DNA of 64,000 bases from Saxidomus purpurata (GCA_022818135.1 JAFMSR010000002.1:58333740-58397739), one strand, 5' to 3'. Numbered from the stretch's first letter, positions 21,328 to 33,344 are shown. Notes: generated from the sequence alone by a model not told the origin. A program made the numbers and translations.

Positions 21328-23400
21328 TTATCCTCTATAACTTTGCGAAATTGTAAAACGCGTGGTGCATCAAGTAAATTACAAAATCTACAACTTAGAG
21401 AATAATTTTGTTTTTTATTTTATATCCAACAATGCCTTAAATATATTGATTCATCTGGCCCGAAAATTTCATTTAATTTGAATTTTGTGTAGTTTTAAAG
21501 ATATAGAGAAAAGGGCTACCAGTAGCGTTGGGAAATATGTGGTGAAAATAAACACTTGTATTTAAAAAAAGACAAAATCTTTCAGCTTAGCAACGGCCCT
21601 ACACAGCAGGAAAATTGTATGAAAATTTATTATTTGTGTTATACAATGCAACATATGTTATTACATATCATAACTGAAAAATTTATGGTTTTATTTGAAC
21701 AAATATATGTATACTAGTAATAAATGCCTAGTATTTGTTTAAGAACTAAATATTTTGTGTCCGAGATCCTAACGCGTGTGTAAACCTCAGTTCGTTCTGC
21801 AAAAGAAGTGACCATATTTACTGGTACAAAACTCAAAGATTACCATGTAAACATCCGCATTTCGATCTATTAAGAAATGACCATTTTACTGGCACAAACT
21901 ACGAGGTATATATGGTGAAAGATCGTCTTTTTGTTCTTTGAAATTTTATGTGAAAACTCATGTTAGATCTGTAAAGAAATACAAATAAATAAATACAAGT
22001 TTATTATCAGTCGATATGTCACATTCAGCATAAATGGACATAACCGAGGTCGTGTATAGCTTTTGATCGACCTAAAAACAACAACAAATGAATAACATGT
22101 AGTTATGACCAGTTCTACTGACAGAAACCACAAGTTATGTCATTGAAAAATCTGGGTCTAATCTTTGTGTAAATGACCATTTCGGATGGCGCAAACTGCA
22201 GAGAATAAATGGAAAATCTGTTTAAGCCGAGTAGATATTCTAGAAAAGGAATAAATTAAGTTACTGTTGTAAATATCTTGTTTTCTCATATTCTCAAGGA
22301 TTAAAGAACAAAATTGCTGCAAGCAGTTTCAAATTTCCTTTTGGTATAAAACCCTCCAAATATGCACTGCCGTTAACAAAAACAATGTAAAGCTACCACA
22401 TGTGCAGATTTTCAGCATTATAACGAGTAACTCCATGGTCTAGATAAGCTAATCATTTTCTTGTAGTCTCAGGGATTTTACATTTGGCTGCTAATGCGCC
22501 GTTTGCATTGTGACTACAGAGCAATAGGCATATACGGACGGATCCTGAACAAATACATATGTGAAAAAGCCTTTAAAAGTTTGTGGATTCAGACCACAGA
22601 ATTAACTGTATATGTTCGGCCCTATTTATAGAAAAAACTTAATATTAATTTCGATGTTTCTAAAAGTCTTCATTGTATAACACTTTTAAAAAGAGTGTGT
22701 GATAAATGTAGCATTGTGCACGAATAACCATATCACGTCGAAACCGGGTCACTCAGATTCTACGGAAAAGTGTGTGGTTTGAAAAAGGTATGCCACAAAA
22801 CTGGACATATTTCGTTATTACAGGATATTTACCCAGAGTATCAAACTCTAAGAGAGGTCCTAGAGAGAGATGTGGAAGATACACTGAACAAGTATAAAAA
22901 AAGTATAAAAAAATAGATATGAGGGTATCACTCCTAAGGCTGTTTCAACAGTTTATAAGGGGAACAAAAAGATTAGATTAAACATTAAATTGACCAACTT
23001 CACATAGTGACTAAATAAGTGACTTAGTTTTACTTACGTGTTTTAAACTTACTAAGAGACGATAACTACACAGTGTCCTTTCGTCAGCGGATTATTGACG
23101 GAAAAGGAAACAACAACAACAACAACATTACAGGTTTCACATGCGATTCTGAATTTTAAAAATTTAGCCAGGATATAGATATGGAAAATCTATGCTCCTG
23201 TGCGATTTGAAGATTGCGGTGACAATTAACCTGACTTTCTGTCAAATCCCGAAATAATTATTGCAGACGAATTATTGCTGTTTCGGACCATTGTCGATTC
23301 GACCGACATTATTTCAACAGGTGTAGCATCAGGTTTACTTTTCCCATTATAGCCTCTACTTCTAACCTGTAGCATTTAAACCGGCGATGGCATACTACTT
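21328..23400. other. No gene recognised; short AAC microsatellite
   Basis: AT-rich sequence with scattered stop codons in all frames. The only structure noticed is a (CAA)6-type run at about 23109-23126. No family resemblance was found. Confidence 0.45.
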
Positions 23401-24500
23401 TATAGAAGTTGACACCGTCCTCACTTCTTTATTGTAGCATAACTCAGTTTTAAAGGGAGTTGATACAGTGAAGTGCTCAGGAACCATAACCCATATTTTT
23501 CAATTGTCTCCCTGCATTGATTTTTCTTGCCTGGATCATATAACTCCTGAAGTACCCTTTATTCACTCATTTCATGCTCTATAGTACATGCATGAATGAA
23601 AAACATTAGGAATTATTTGAAACTACGGTGATAGAGCAGCTGTGCCCAAGAACCATGACTCACACTTGCCTACTTTTTTAGTTATCCCATTTTGTTACAT
23701 TTTCTTGATTGTGCTCATAACTCTAAAAGGTCTGAAGAAAATACACATAACCAGGAATATTCTATAACCCATTCCTGCCATTAAGCTAGAATATTTTTTT
23801 ATTATCTCCCTTTATTGATTTTTCTTGTCCAGATCATATTATGAGGTAAATCTAATAGGCCTACAATGAACTGTATTACGAGTGGTTTTGTGAACAACCC
23901 TTCTACAACACAGATTTTGAGTGGGAAGTTATTGGCTATAAAAACTGACTCCGAGCTCCTTGTATAAACAGCTAGGGCCAGTCAGACTAACAATCTACAA
24001 ATGAGTACAGGAGTTGTGATCCTTTTTGACTTAAATTTCAGCAAAATAGTGGTCTCTGATCAATAACTTGTGTAAGGTTGTATGGATTTTATTCAGATTT
24101 TACCTGCAGGTTTATGATCATAAGATGCAGGTCAAGTTTGTGTTTGGTTACAATCTAAAAGAACTATTAAAGGATTTATGGCCCAGGTTGGCCCCTTTTC
24201 GACTTTAATTCAACAAATATGGTGCTTTCCGATCAATAACTTTAGAAAAGTGTAGTTTTGTCTTTTTGTGATATTATGATACAGGTCAAATTCAGTTTTG
24301 GTTATATTCCACTAATTCTTGCATAAATATGGCCTGTTTTCGACTAAGTTTCAGCAAATTTGTGGTATCATAAAATGTTTTGATGGATTTCAATCATATT
24401 TGTGGCAATTGTACATTATATAAAGTACCCGATGTGTCATGTACAATTAAGAACTATGTCCCTATGGCATAGGTCAAGGTCACAGTGCATATATGAACTT
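23400..24500. repeat. Decayed tandem-monomer repeats
   Basis: Recurring pieces include 'ttgatttttcttg', 'cagatcatat' variants, and at 24020-24360 a unit with 'tttcagcaaa' and 'gatcaataactt' repeated two to three times at about 180 bp. 'ggtcaaggtcacagtgcat' near 24475 matches the AGGTCA-rich monomers elsewhere. No clear ends. Confidence 0.4.
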
Positions 24501-24823
24501 TAATTTAACTTTGTTCAGTAATAGCAATGTTTGGGTATTCAACTCATGTTCTTTACTTTTTAGCTGTAAATAAGTGTTGAAGGTGAGTTATTCAGACTCT
24601 ATAACAAGATAATGTGTTTTATACAAGAAGACACGGTCTTTGATCTGTAAAATTGCATACCTGTGAACCGTTTTTGATAGAAATGAGGGAGATTTGTCCT
24701 AAAAATGAGGGAGATTGGTAATTTTTGCAGGAGATTTTGACGCGTCCATGAGCTTCAAGCTAATAGTCACAAATGACATTGAAAAGCTGCTTTAAACATC
24801 TGTTTTAAATCATAGCATTTTTA

Positions 24824-25881
24824 TGCCCCCCGAAGGGTGGCATATTAAAATCGCACCGTCTGTCTGTCCGTCCGTGCATCCCCACTTACAAATTCGTGTC
24901 CGGACTGTAACTTTGTCATGCATTGAAGGATTTTAAAATAACTTGGCACACATGTCTAGCACATCAAGACGACGTGTCGCGTGCAAGACCCACATCCCTA
25001 CCTCAAAGGTGAAGGTCACACTTGGAGTATGAAGGTTATGGAATCCTCTATATATGCACACATTTGTGTCCGGACTGTAACTTTGTCATGCATTGAAGGA
25101 TTTTAAAATAACTAGGCACACATGTCTAGCACATCAAGACGACGTGTCGCGTGCAAGACCCACGTCCCTAGCTCAAAGGTCAAGGTCATACTTAGAGTTT
25201 GAAGGTAATGGATTCCTCTATATATGCATATATGCACACATTCGTGTCCGGACTGTAACTTTGTCATGCATTGAAGGATTTTAAAATAACTTGGCACAAA
25301 TGTCTAGCACATCAAGACGACGTGTTGCGTGCAAGACCCAGGTCCCTAGCTCAAAGGTCAAGGTCACACTTAGAGTTTGAAGGTAATGGATTCCTCTATA
25401 TATGCATATATGCACACATTCGTGTCCGGACTGTAAATTTTGTCATGCCTTGAAGGATTTTAAAATAATTTGGCACAAATGTCTAGCACATCAAGACGAC
25501 GTGTCGCGTGCAAGACCCACATCCCTACCACAAAGGTCAAGGTCACACTTAGAGTTTATAGGTAATGGAATCCTGTATATATGCATACATTTGTGTCCGG
25601 ACTATAACTTTATTATGCTTTGAAGGATTTTAAAATAACTTGGCACAAATGTCTTGCACATCAAGCGGATGTGTCGCGTGCAAGACCGAAGTCCCTACCT
25701 CAAAGGTCAAGGTCACACTTAGTGTTTAAAGTAATGGAATACTGTATGCATGATTACTCTGTCATGCATGGAAGGATTTTAAAATTACATAGCACATTTA
25801 TTGAGCACATGGAGAGGACACAGACTGTGAGGCACCTCTTTCGGGGGCATTCGTCACTTGTGAGGGAAAGCTCTTGTTAAA
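24824..25881 (+). mobile_element. HINE-like element, inverted copy of the 11677-12581 element
   Basis: It starts with a hairpin 'atgccccccgaagggtggcat', then a 'ctgtccgtccgtgc' run and five monomers with 170-180 bp spacing ('cattgaaggattttaaaata' at about 24921, 25091, 25269, 25448 and 25618). It ends 'gggggcattcgtcacttg', 'gctcttgtt'. It is the reverse complement of the innermost element of the 12 kb nest. Four monomers carry a perfect TCAAGGTCA. Several 60-86 codon ORFs here are read through the monomers and are not genes. Confidence 0.8.
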
Positions 25882-26738
25882 TCTACTTTCACTTTCTGTT
25901 CACAATATAATCATCTGTAAAGTGAAAGTAAGATTTTAAAATATGCATTTAGATATAAAAATATATCTGAAATAGTGTGATGGTACTGATGAATTCTTAA
26001 AATGTGGAAACAAAATGAAAATCGATCTAGAAATATTGCAAGGTAATAGTTATACGATCTTTATTTTCCAGCCTTGTTTTGTACCTTTTGTCCGATCTGT
26101 TTACATCCTGTGATTAATTAATTTTATGGACTAGGATTTTCCACTCTGCCTACTTAGCCATAATCCATTATGTTATGACCCCTGATGGGTACAGACACCA
26201 ATTAACAATTAAATCCCCATCATAAAATGTGTGAAAAACTGACACACACAAAATCACAGACCGTGACAAAATGCAATCAACAAAACAGGTGGCACTGGTA
26301 CTATACGATTTAGCTGAGATATTGATAAATCAGTCTGCACAAATTGGAAAACCAGTCAATAATTTGTTTACATTCTGGGTTAAAGGTCAATTTGATCATA
26401 ATTGCTAATTTACGGTAGAATGGCACCTCCCGGCGGGAGATTATTTTTCTCTTTGAATTCCGGTGGTATACCGCAAGAAACGGTAGGGTTCACAGCTTTG
26501 AAATTGATGACATGTAAAAACGGAAGTGGGGGCATCCATGTTTCTAGTTTCTTTTTTCTCGGTCTGAATAAATAGTTACACTTAACATATGTCATTTAGT
26601 ACCTTAAATAGTTTATTTCAGAGAATTTGCTGCACAAACTCAAAAACCTTTCACTTTAATAAGCACCTTTGAACCTCTCATTTTGGAAAAGACAAATTTC
26701 CTGTTTGTTCATTGTCAGAAATTTCATCAGATATTCAG
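25882..26738. other. Upstream region of the MEIOB gene
   Basis: No gene or repeat recognised. It precedes the MEIOB start and presumably contains its promoter. No obvious CpG-dense segment is seen. Confidence 0.4.
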
Positions 26739-26752
26739 TATATATATAAAAG
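26739..26752 (+). promoter_or_regulatory. TATA-box-like motif upstream of MEIOB
   Basis: TATATATAAAAG lies about 50 bases before the MEIOB ATG at 26799, which would allow a transcription start about 25-30 bases downstream and a very short 5' UTR. However, the ATG is directly preceded by GTTTCAGA, which looks like a splice acceptor, so an upstream noncoding exon and a different promoter are equally possible. Confidence 0.35.
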
Positions 26753-26798
26753 AACAACAGTTACGGTTTGCACCTTCGTTATTGTTGTTGGTTTCAGA

Positions 26799-27014
26799 AT
26801 GGCATGGTCTGCAAATCAGTTTAATGATCTTGCTACAGTGAGAAGATCTACTAACCCTTCAATAGGGCCTCAGGCAAAGAACAGGAGCAGAGGGGCATGT
26901 AACAACAAAGGACCTGGGCCTGGATATTCCTTTAACATACAGACCAGTCAGGTTGCAGGAAATACTGGATCCACTGTACAGAAACTTGAAGGGTTGATCC
27001 AAGGATCGTCTGCT
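26799..27014 (+). CDS. MEIOB: MEIOB exon 1
   Basis: ATG in AGAATGG context; encodes MAWSANQFNDLATVRRS, then a low-complexity stretch (GACNNKGPGPGYSF) and VQKLEGLIQGSSA before a perfect GTAAGT donor. 216 bases, ending on a codon boundary. Little conserved, as at the N-terminus of vertebrate MEIOB. Confidence 0.75.
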
Positions 27015-30000
27015 GTAAGTAACAGTTTACTGACGGCTTTTTGTAATGAAATGTCCTTACAACTGAATTACAAGTAAGCTATTACAAAGAGTGATCATTT
27101 AAATACAAGCATGATTATCATCAGTAATTTCTAAGTACTCTAGTACTGACAGTGTCTAGAAACTTAATACTACACAGCAATTATTGCTAAAAGAGAGATG
27201 CCTCTGTACATACAAAATATATACAGTTAACCAGCTGGTTTGTGAAAGTCAGTGGTTCTACCCAGGTTGCAACATGCATGTTATATGACAATGTATATCA
27301 CAAACAAAACAAGACTTCCATATTGTGATCATTTGTAGCACTGCACAAAGTCATGTGTCTAGAACTGTGAAAGTGCACACAGTCTCTATCATTTTGAAGA
27401 ATGTCTCAGCCATAATATGTTAGAACAATCATGTAAAGTTTGTCATACCAACTGAATTGGTGAAGTACATTATACAGACTATAACAGTGAAGGTCTGTGA
27501 TGTGTTTTTACACTGTTTTGCAGAATGTCATTGGTATTGTTATATCCAAGGAGACACCTAGATCAGTTTTCAGCAAAAAGAGTAAGACTTTATTTCTGTG
27601 TCTGTATCAGACACTAGTTGTTAACAATTTTCACCATTCCTTCATGGTGATGAAATAGCAAAATTATTAACCATGTCCAAAATATCCCAAAGTATGGTAC
27701 ATTTGTACATTTGTAGTAATTTTCCCTTTAATATTTATAGAAACCGGTATCTGTATCAGTTGATTTTTTCAATGTATAGTAAATAGTTCAGTATACTGCT
27801 AACAGTTGTAAGTATGCAGGAATTACAGGATTGTTATTAGGTAATTTGAAGTAAAGTATCTTTCAGACGGAGGAACAGAAAGGTTTCTACTTGGTTTTGT
27901 CATCAGAGATTCACCAGCATACTTTGTGAACTGCACTGTCTGGGGAAGTGAACCCTTCATAGCAGATCTTGCCAAGTCTTTCTGTATAGGAGATGTTGGT
28001 AAATATTTGTGAATGCAATCCACTAATTTCTTTCAGTTAAAAAACTTATTTAAGATATGTAAGGAACTGACTCAAGCGTTTCAAGGCATAACAACAATAG
28101 TTGTGTCCCGAACTAACTAGTCCCCTAATAGTCATATGATCAATTCACGGATGATAGGTTTGCGCTGTTCCATCTGTCCATCTGTCTGACTGCCATTTCA
28201 TTTCCGGTCTGTATCTTCAACAAGGATGTGTGTCAGGCACAGGTCACACGTAGGGCTCAAACACTATTACATGCATTTCGTTTCCAGTCTATATATCTTC
28301 CACATGCATTGACCGATATTGAAATAACTTCACACAGTTGTTTAACCCATATGATGAGGGTGTGCAAAGGCATTGTGTCTGCACATTTATCATTTATTCA
28401 TTTCACTGTTTAAGCTGTGTTTATCATTATTCATGTAACCGATATTTCTTTTCTTTTGTGACCAGCGCATAAGTGGGGGTTACATATAATTTAGTCACGT
28501 CCAGTGATAGCTCAAGTTTATCTTTTATCACCAGAGAGCTAAAACTTCTAAATTTTACTAAATCATTTGACTCTTTCTTGTAAGACATAGTTTTAAGGAA
28601 TTTCACGTTAATAATTAATCCAAACCAGTTAAATTTTAAGTTACCAAAACTGAGCAGAGGTGTTATAAGGCAGTGATCACAGGTTCAATATGTTAACAGA
28701 TTAAACAATTTCTAGCTTAAAATGATCCTTAATAGTGAATTTGCTACTGTTACTATAGCTAATATGGCTTAATAAAAATTGTATTTAACAAGTGAAGATA
28801 GACAATGCCCAGGTACATCCTAATGCTCCAGATGGATCAGATGAGAAGTTCAGAGTATCTTCACCACTGTAATTCATAGTTCAGTTTGTGGTTGGAATTT
28901 CTTGTTTAAAGTTGAAAATGATGGAATCTCTTTATGTTTATCTTTGCATTTATGAATTTTACATGAATTTTTTAAAAGTTCATTTACTGTTTACAAAGTG
29001 TTCCACAATATGTGTTACAGTTACCAAACATTGTTACAGTGGAACTTCTGAAAACCGAACACTGACGGGACCTGCAGAAAAGTTCGGTTTTTGGAAGTTT
29101 CCGGTATTTGGAAGTGTAGGGTCATTTGGACTGATAAAGGGAGAGATAATCAAAGGTTCTTCATGGTTTGAAAAGTCCTTAGATTTTAATGCATAGAAGT
29201 GATTTTATCCCTTGTTTAGCATATTGCAGCACGAAATGGAATATACAAGATACTGTTCTAAAACAAAGTGCGAATTGCAACGTGTTCTGGGAAAATAACA
29301 TACATTTGTACTTCAAGAAAATATTTCGATCAATGAATATCATGTTAAATAAATTTCAAAATAAAATGCACACTTCAAGAGTTGGTTTTGGAACCACTTC
29401 AGACTCACAAATTATTTTAATTCTGTCCTTTAGGGACAATTCAATTCTACGACGTTTCGGAGTTGTCTAGAGCGTTTTCTTTTCCAAAATGATACAATTA
29501 ATTTTTATTTATATTTTCGTCAAACAATTTTTTCTCGATTTTCACTCACCGAACATTAATCCATTGATCCTTTCTTTATTCGATATCATTATCTCATAAT
29601 TACAGTCTTATGTTACATTCTTAATCCTTTGATTGACAGGTTGTGATTCTAACACGTGTCAAAATAAACGATAACCGTTAATTGGCCAAACAATGGCAAG
29701 CATTTTGCACGAGGCAATTAATTTATGATCCGAGTGTTTGTAGTGTCCGGTTTTTGGAAGACAATTTGTACTGTGATAAGTTAAAATTTACGAAAATATT
29801 GTCCGATATTCGGAATTTGGAAGTTCTGGTATTCGGAAGTACGTTTTACATAGAAATTAGAGGAAGAAATTTCGGGACTTAACAAATCGTTCGTTTTTCA
29901 GAGGTTTCTGGTATTCGGAAGGTCCGGTTTTCGGAAGTTCCACTGTACTTGTTTGTACTTGATTTGAACTAGGAGAGAATAAAGCTTTATATAACGTAAA

Positions 30001-32243
30001 ACTAATGAGAAACATTTGATTCAATGTAGACACGACATCATCTATGAAGTCATTTTAAACAGATGTATTTGAAAGGTGATGCTTTGTATAGAGGAATGCA
30101 TAAAAAGTAAGAACTATGTAAAAATGATTACTGGATAGAGGAAAATGAAAAGATGCAAGACTGTTGAATAGTTAATAATGGAAAACACTGCAACACTTAT
30201 TGCTAAAATTCTGCCAGAATAACAGACAATGATAAACAGCTCAGAGAAGAAGATATTTAAGAACCTCTGTAAAAGTTGGATTTGTTGAGCTTTTGGGGCT
30301 GTTTCAAAACAAGTTACAACAAAATTAAATAGATGGACCAGATATGACTTGAAAGCAAAGCTATCAATATAATCTGTTTTTCAACGAGACCCTATCTAAG
30401 GAGGTTATGGAATGGCTATGGAAAACAAGAAGTTGGTTCATTTCCTGCAGGACAGCAGTACACTGTACATTCATACCTTATCTGGGAAACTTGAAAGGTC
30501 CTATCTTGCAGTCTTTTGACAATGTCAACGACTGACACTTATCATTACTGATTCGGTAAGAATTCACTTGCAAGATGTGCAAAGCAGCCATCTCAAACTG
30601 CAAGAAATAGATTCTTATGAACAGGAATGGAGTATCAATAAATGCATCAACATGCGCTAGAAAGAAAATCATTTAGAGCAATAATGTAAAATTAAATCAA
30701 TACTACAAATGACTTTAAATACATGAAGTTATAAACTGTTACGTCAAATAAGACTTTATTCTCTCCTCTAATATTATGGGTAAAATTTCACTTGGTTGCA
30801 TGATAGACCACAAAATTGTAACAGATATAATTATGCAGAACCCTGTAGGTTTCATATAAAGGTAGAAGATAAAAACCTTTGAAGATTTTGGCTAATGAAA
30901 TTCTAGCTTTTGTCAGGTGCTACCTTAAGGATTTATGTTTCTATTATTGAATCATTAGTCTATAAAATGTTTATAGACAAAATTATGTATGAATTATTTA
31001 ACAGAACATTTACAAGCTTCAATAAGAAATATACATACTCTGAATATGGAGTTAAAGTTGATTACTGTAAAAATTATGAAATGACCATGGTAGAACATAC
31101 TATTTTAGTTTTCAGAGGTAAGATTCAGACTGTAAGTTTGACAATAATTGTTTTATTTTAGTGGGTTCCATTTGACATTGAGTGAGAACCACAGTAGTTT
31201 GAACCTTTACAGTGGTCTGGATCTTGGAAGGTATTCTCCACTACAGTTCATTCCAATCAAACCCAGCAGTGATTACTATACACTAGAGGATGTTCTTGCC
31301 AATGGCCAGGCCTTGAATGGTGAACACATCAATCTCTTGGTAGCAGTAAGGAAGGTAATAATTTGCATGATGACAAAATTTAGTACAGTTTTACAGGAAT
31401 TCTTGTCAGAGCATTGTGGCTTAGGGGCCTATTATGGGTATAATTCTTAGAAAGCAAATTGCTGTTTTGATGTAGAAGAATAGGAGAAGCTAGAATTTTG
31501 CACAAGCATAAAGCACCCAGACCTGTAAAATTACTTTGAAATACGGCAAACAGCAGCTTTTGAAATAAATCCTATACAAGAGTAAATACTTATTGTTTGT
31601 TCCTCGCATTAATATACATGAGTACTGTTTTAATGGAGAGCTTACTTTTCAGGTTGGTATAGCTCGAGAAATTACCACAAAGAATGGCAAACATACAAAG
31701 AGATGTGAAATAAAATTGTTTGATGAAAGCTGTCCAAGTTTTCCACTGGTTCTGTAAGTTTTACTGTAGATATATTGCAGTTTCAGAATTTACTGTTGAA
31801 TTCAGTCACCTAGGACTAAAATCTAGCATCGCCATATACTTAGATAGATATATAAACAGATAAAAAAGTAACTATTTATATGTCAGTCTGAGAAAAATCC
31901 TATAAAAGAAACTTTTGAAATGCAAACTGTAGTCGAAGTGGAAGGCAGTCCATAGGCAGTTTTTTTAATCTTCACAGTTAATGCTATTAGGCAGTTTTGC
32001 AGCAATTCTATAGAAGTTGTAAGCCAATTTTCAAGCAGTTAATTATATACAATGTACTATGCAAAAGTACACATACTCTTAGGCAAATTTACAAAAGTTC
32101 TGAAATTTTTAATAAGGTACATAGTTTGTCAAAACAGAGATATGAATTATGATTGCAGAATCTGTTCAGTTTTCAGTGTATATATTTCAGTTGGGGTCAG
32201 GAAATGGTTGATTATGCTCAGACTTGGAACCAGGCAGAGACAG
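26799..32243 (+). CDS. MEIOB: MEIOB homologue, N-terminal seven exons (3' part not found)
   Basis: Seven exons (26799-27014, 27524-27581, 27867-27998, 28793-28868, 31162-31354, 31653-31753, 32191-32243) join in phase. The product follows recalled human MEIOB: NVIGIVISK for KVIGIVIGK, ERFLLGFVIRDSPAYFVN for ERYTFSFTIRDSPAHFVN, LSENHSS for LSENHST, SDYYTLEDVLANGQALNG for HDYYSLGDIVANGHSLNG. MEIOB is an RPA1-related OB-fold protein that binds single-stranded DNA with SPATA22 in meiotic recombination. Exon 1 carries a Ser/Asn/Gly-rich stretch longer than in human. The last visible exon corresponds to roughly the middle of the human protein; the C-terminal OB fold with its cysteine cluster was not found. 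One or more exons may lie in the gap at 33345-33844. Confidence 0.88.
27524..27581 (+). CDS. MEIOB: MEIOB exon 2
   Basis: TTTTGCAG acceptor; AGA/GTAAGA donor. Encodes NVIGIVISKETPRSVFSKK, the first strand of the N-terminal OB fold (human KVIGIVIGK). Leaves one base. Confidence 0.85.
27867..27998 (+). CDS. MEIOB: MEIOB exon 3
   Basis: TCTTTCAG acceptor; TTG/GTAAAT donor. Encodes GGTERFLLGFVIRDSPAYFV, NCTVWGSEPFIADLAKSF and CIGDV, the best conserved block of the protein (human IRDSPAHFVNAASWG and DSFRVGDC). The ORF called on the opposite strand here is a shadow. Confidence 0.93.
28130..28500. repeat. Decayed HINE-like fragment in MEIOB intron 4
   Basis: Contains 'ctgtccatctgtctgactg', 'catgcattgaccgatattga' and 'acccatatgatgagggtgtg', which read as the reverse of the monomers at 13377-13817. 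It is too diverged to define ends. Confidence 0.4.
28793..28868 (+). CDS. MEIOB: MEIOB exon 4
   Basis: Acceptor TTAACAAG is pyrimidine-poor, but the join gives GDVVKIDNAQV, HPNAPDGSDEKFRVSSP, matching human GDCVIIENPLI and EEKFSPATPS. Donor ACT/GTAATT. Both phases fit the neighbouring exons. Confidence 0.85.
29037..29945. mobile_element. TA-flanked pogo/Tigger-like MITE in MEIOB intron 4
   Basis: Ends are CAGTGGAACTTCTGAAAACC and, reversed, CAGTGGAACTTCCGAAAACC, with TA on both sides (29035-29036 and 29946-29947). Subterminal repeats of 'ttcggtttttggaag' and 'ggtattcggaag' occur inside both ends. At 909 bp with no intact transposase it is a non-autonomous element of the Tc1-mariner/pogo type. 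ORFs at 29189 and 29682 lie inside it and show no transposase motifs. Confidence 0.75.
31162..31354 (+). CDS. MEIOB: MEIOB exon 5
   Basis: TTTATTTTAG acceptor; AAG/GTAATA donor. Encodes GFHLTLSENHSSLNLY, PIKPSSDYYTLEDVLANGQ and ALNGEHINLLVAVRK, the start of the second OB fold (human LLLSENHSTV and NVLAAVKSV). Confidence 0.93.
31653..31753 (+). CDS. MEIOB: MEIOB exon 6
   Basis: ACTTTTCAG acceptor; TCT/GTAAGT donor. Encodes VGIAREITTKNGKHTKRCEI and KLFDESCPSFPLV, matching human KGQRCEVRLYDETESSF. Leaves two bases. Confidence 0.9.
32191..32243 (+). CDS. MEIOB: MEIOB exon 7, last exon seen
   Basis: TATATTTCAG acceptor; ACAG/GTATTT donor. The first T completes Leu, then WGQEMVDYAQTWNQAET, matching human WDNESILLAQSWMPRET. 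It leaves one base, so the next exon must begin two bases into a codon (probably Val). No such exon was found in the sequence that follows. Confidence 0.85.
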
Positions 32244-32305
32244 GTATTTGAAGGTTACAGTTGTGCACTATCATTTTCTTGCATTGTCATAACAGAAGAT
32301 GGATA

Positions 32306-33344
32306 AGGGGGTGTATACTGGAATCAGCTTGTCCATCCATCTGCCCGTCTGTCTGTCTGTAGACACTATCTTGTGGATGCAAATCCTGTTACAGTTTTGC
32401 ATCAGATGCTTTCTAGCTTGGCACAGTAACTACACATGATGAAGCGAATAATTTGTTGATATCTCAAATACTGTTAGAGTTATGGCCCTTGGTTTTTTAG
32501 CTCACCTGGCTTAATTTGCCAGGGTGAGCTTTTAGGATGGATGATTGTCCGTCATCTGTCAACATTTTGATTCAAACGACATCTCCTCTGAAACCACTGG
32601 GCCAATGTTGATTAAGCTTGGCAGGTATGTTCCTTGCATAAAGCTCTACCAAATTGTTCAAAGAATTCCATTCCATGCAGAACTTGGGTTACTATGGCAA
32701 CAAAGTGGAAAAACTTTAAAAACAATTTTCTTTGAAACCACAAGGCCTAAGGCATAGATATTTTGAATGTAGCATTGTCTAGTGGACTTCTACCAAGATT
32801 GTTCAAATAATGTCCCCCAGGTCAAAATTGACCCCGCCTTTGTCACTTGGTTTTAGTGAGGCTATTATAGGAAAAACTTGAAAAATCTTCTTCCCATAAA
32901 CCACAAGGCATAGAGCTTAGATATTTTGAATGTAGCATTGTCTAGTGGACTTCTACCAAGATTGTTCAAATAATGTCCCCCAGGTCAAAATTGACCCCGC
33001 CTTTGTCACTTGGTTTTAGTGAGGCTATTAAGGAAAAACTTGAAAAATCTTCTTCCCTTAAACAACAAGGCATAGAGCTTAGATATTTTGAATGTAGCAT
33101 TGTCTAGTGGACCTCTACCAAGATCTTCCGTATAATGTCTCTGGTGTCAAAATTGACCCTGTTTGGGGAGTCACTTGGTTTTACATACATGTAAGCTTAT
33201 TTAGGAAAAACTTTAAAAATATTCTTCTCTGAAACAACAAGGCCTAGAGTTTAGATATTTTGAAGGTATCATTGTCTAGTGGACAGCTACCAAGATTGTT
33301 TAAATCATGACCCCTGGGTCAAAACTGACCCTGCCTGGGGGTCA
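32306..33344. repeat. HINE-like elements running into the assembly gap
   Basis: At 32313 'gtatactggaatcagc' and 'ctgcccgtctgtctgtctg' mark one truncated element. At 32498-32527 a hairpin (agctcacc with ggtgagct) starts a second. This is followed by 'ccgtcatctgtc' and monomers of about 150 bp containing 'ataatgtcccccaggtcaaa', 'attgaccccgcctttgtcac' and 'gatattttgaatgtagcatt'. The array continues into the N run, which probably exists because of the repeat. Confidence 0.7.

Noticed and set aside
25093..25880. Series of similar ORFs (MKDFKIT... type) that look like a small gene family
   Set aside because: They are the same 170-180 bp monomer read in different copies, with mirror ORFs at 11669-11935. 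Conservation is of the DNA repeat, not of a reading frame.
24824..25881. CRISPR array (regular ~175-bp spacing)
   Set aside because: The units are contiguous monomers with no short repeat/unique spacer pattern, and the context is eukaryotic.
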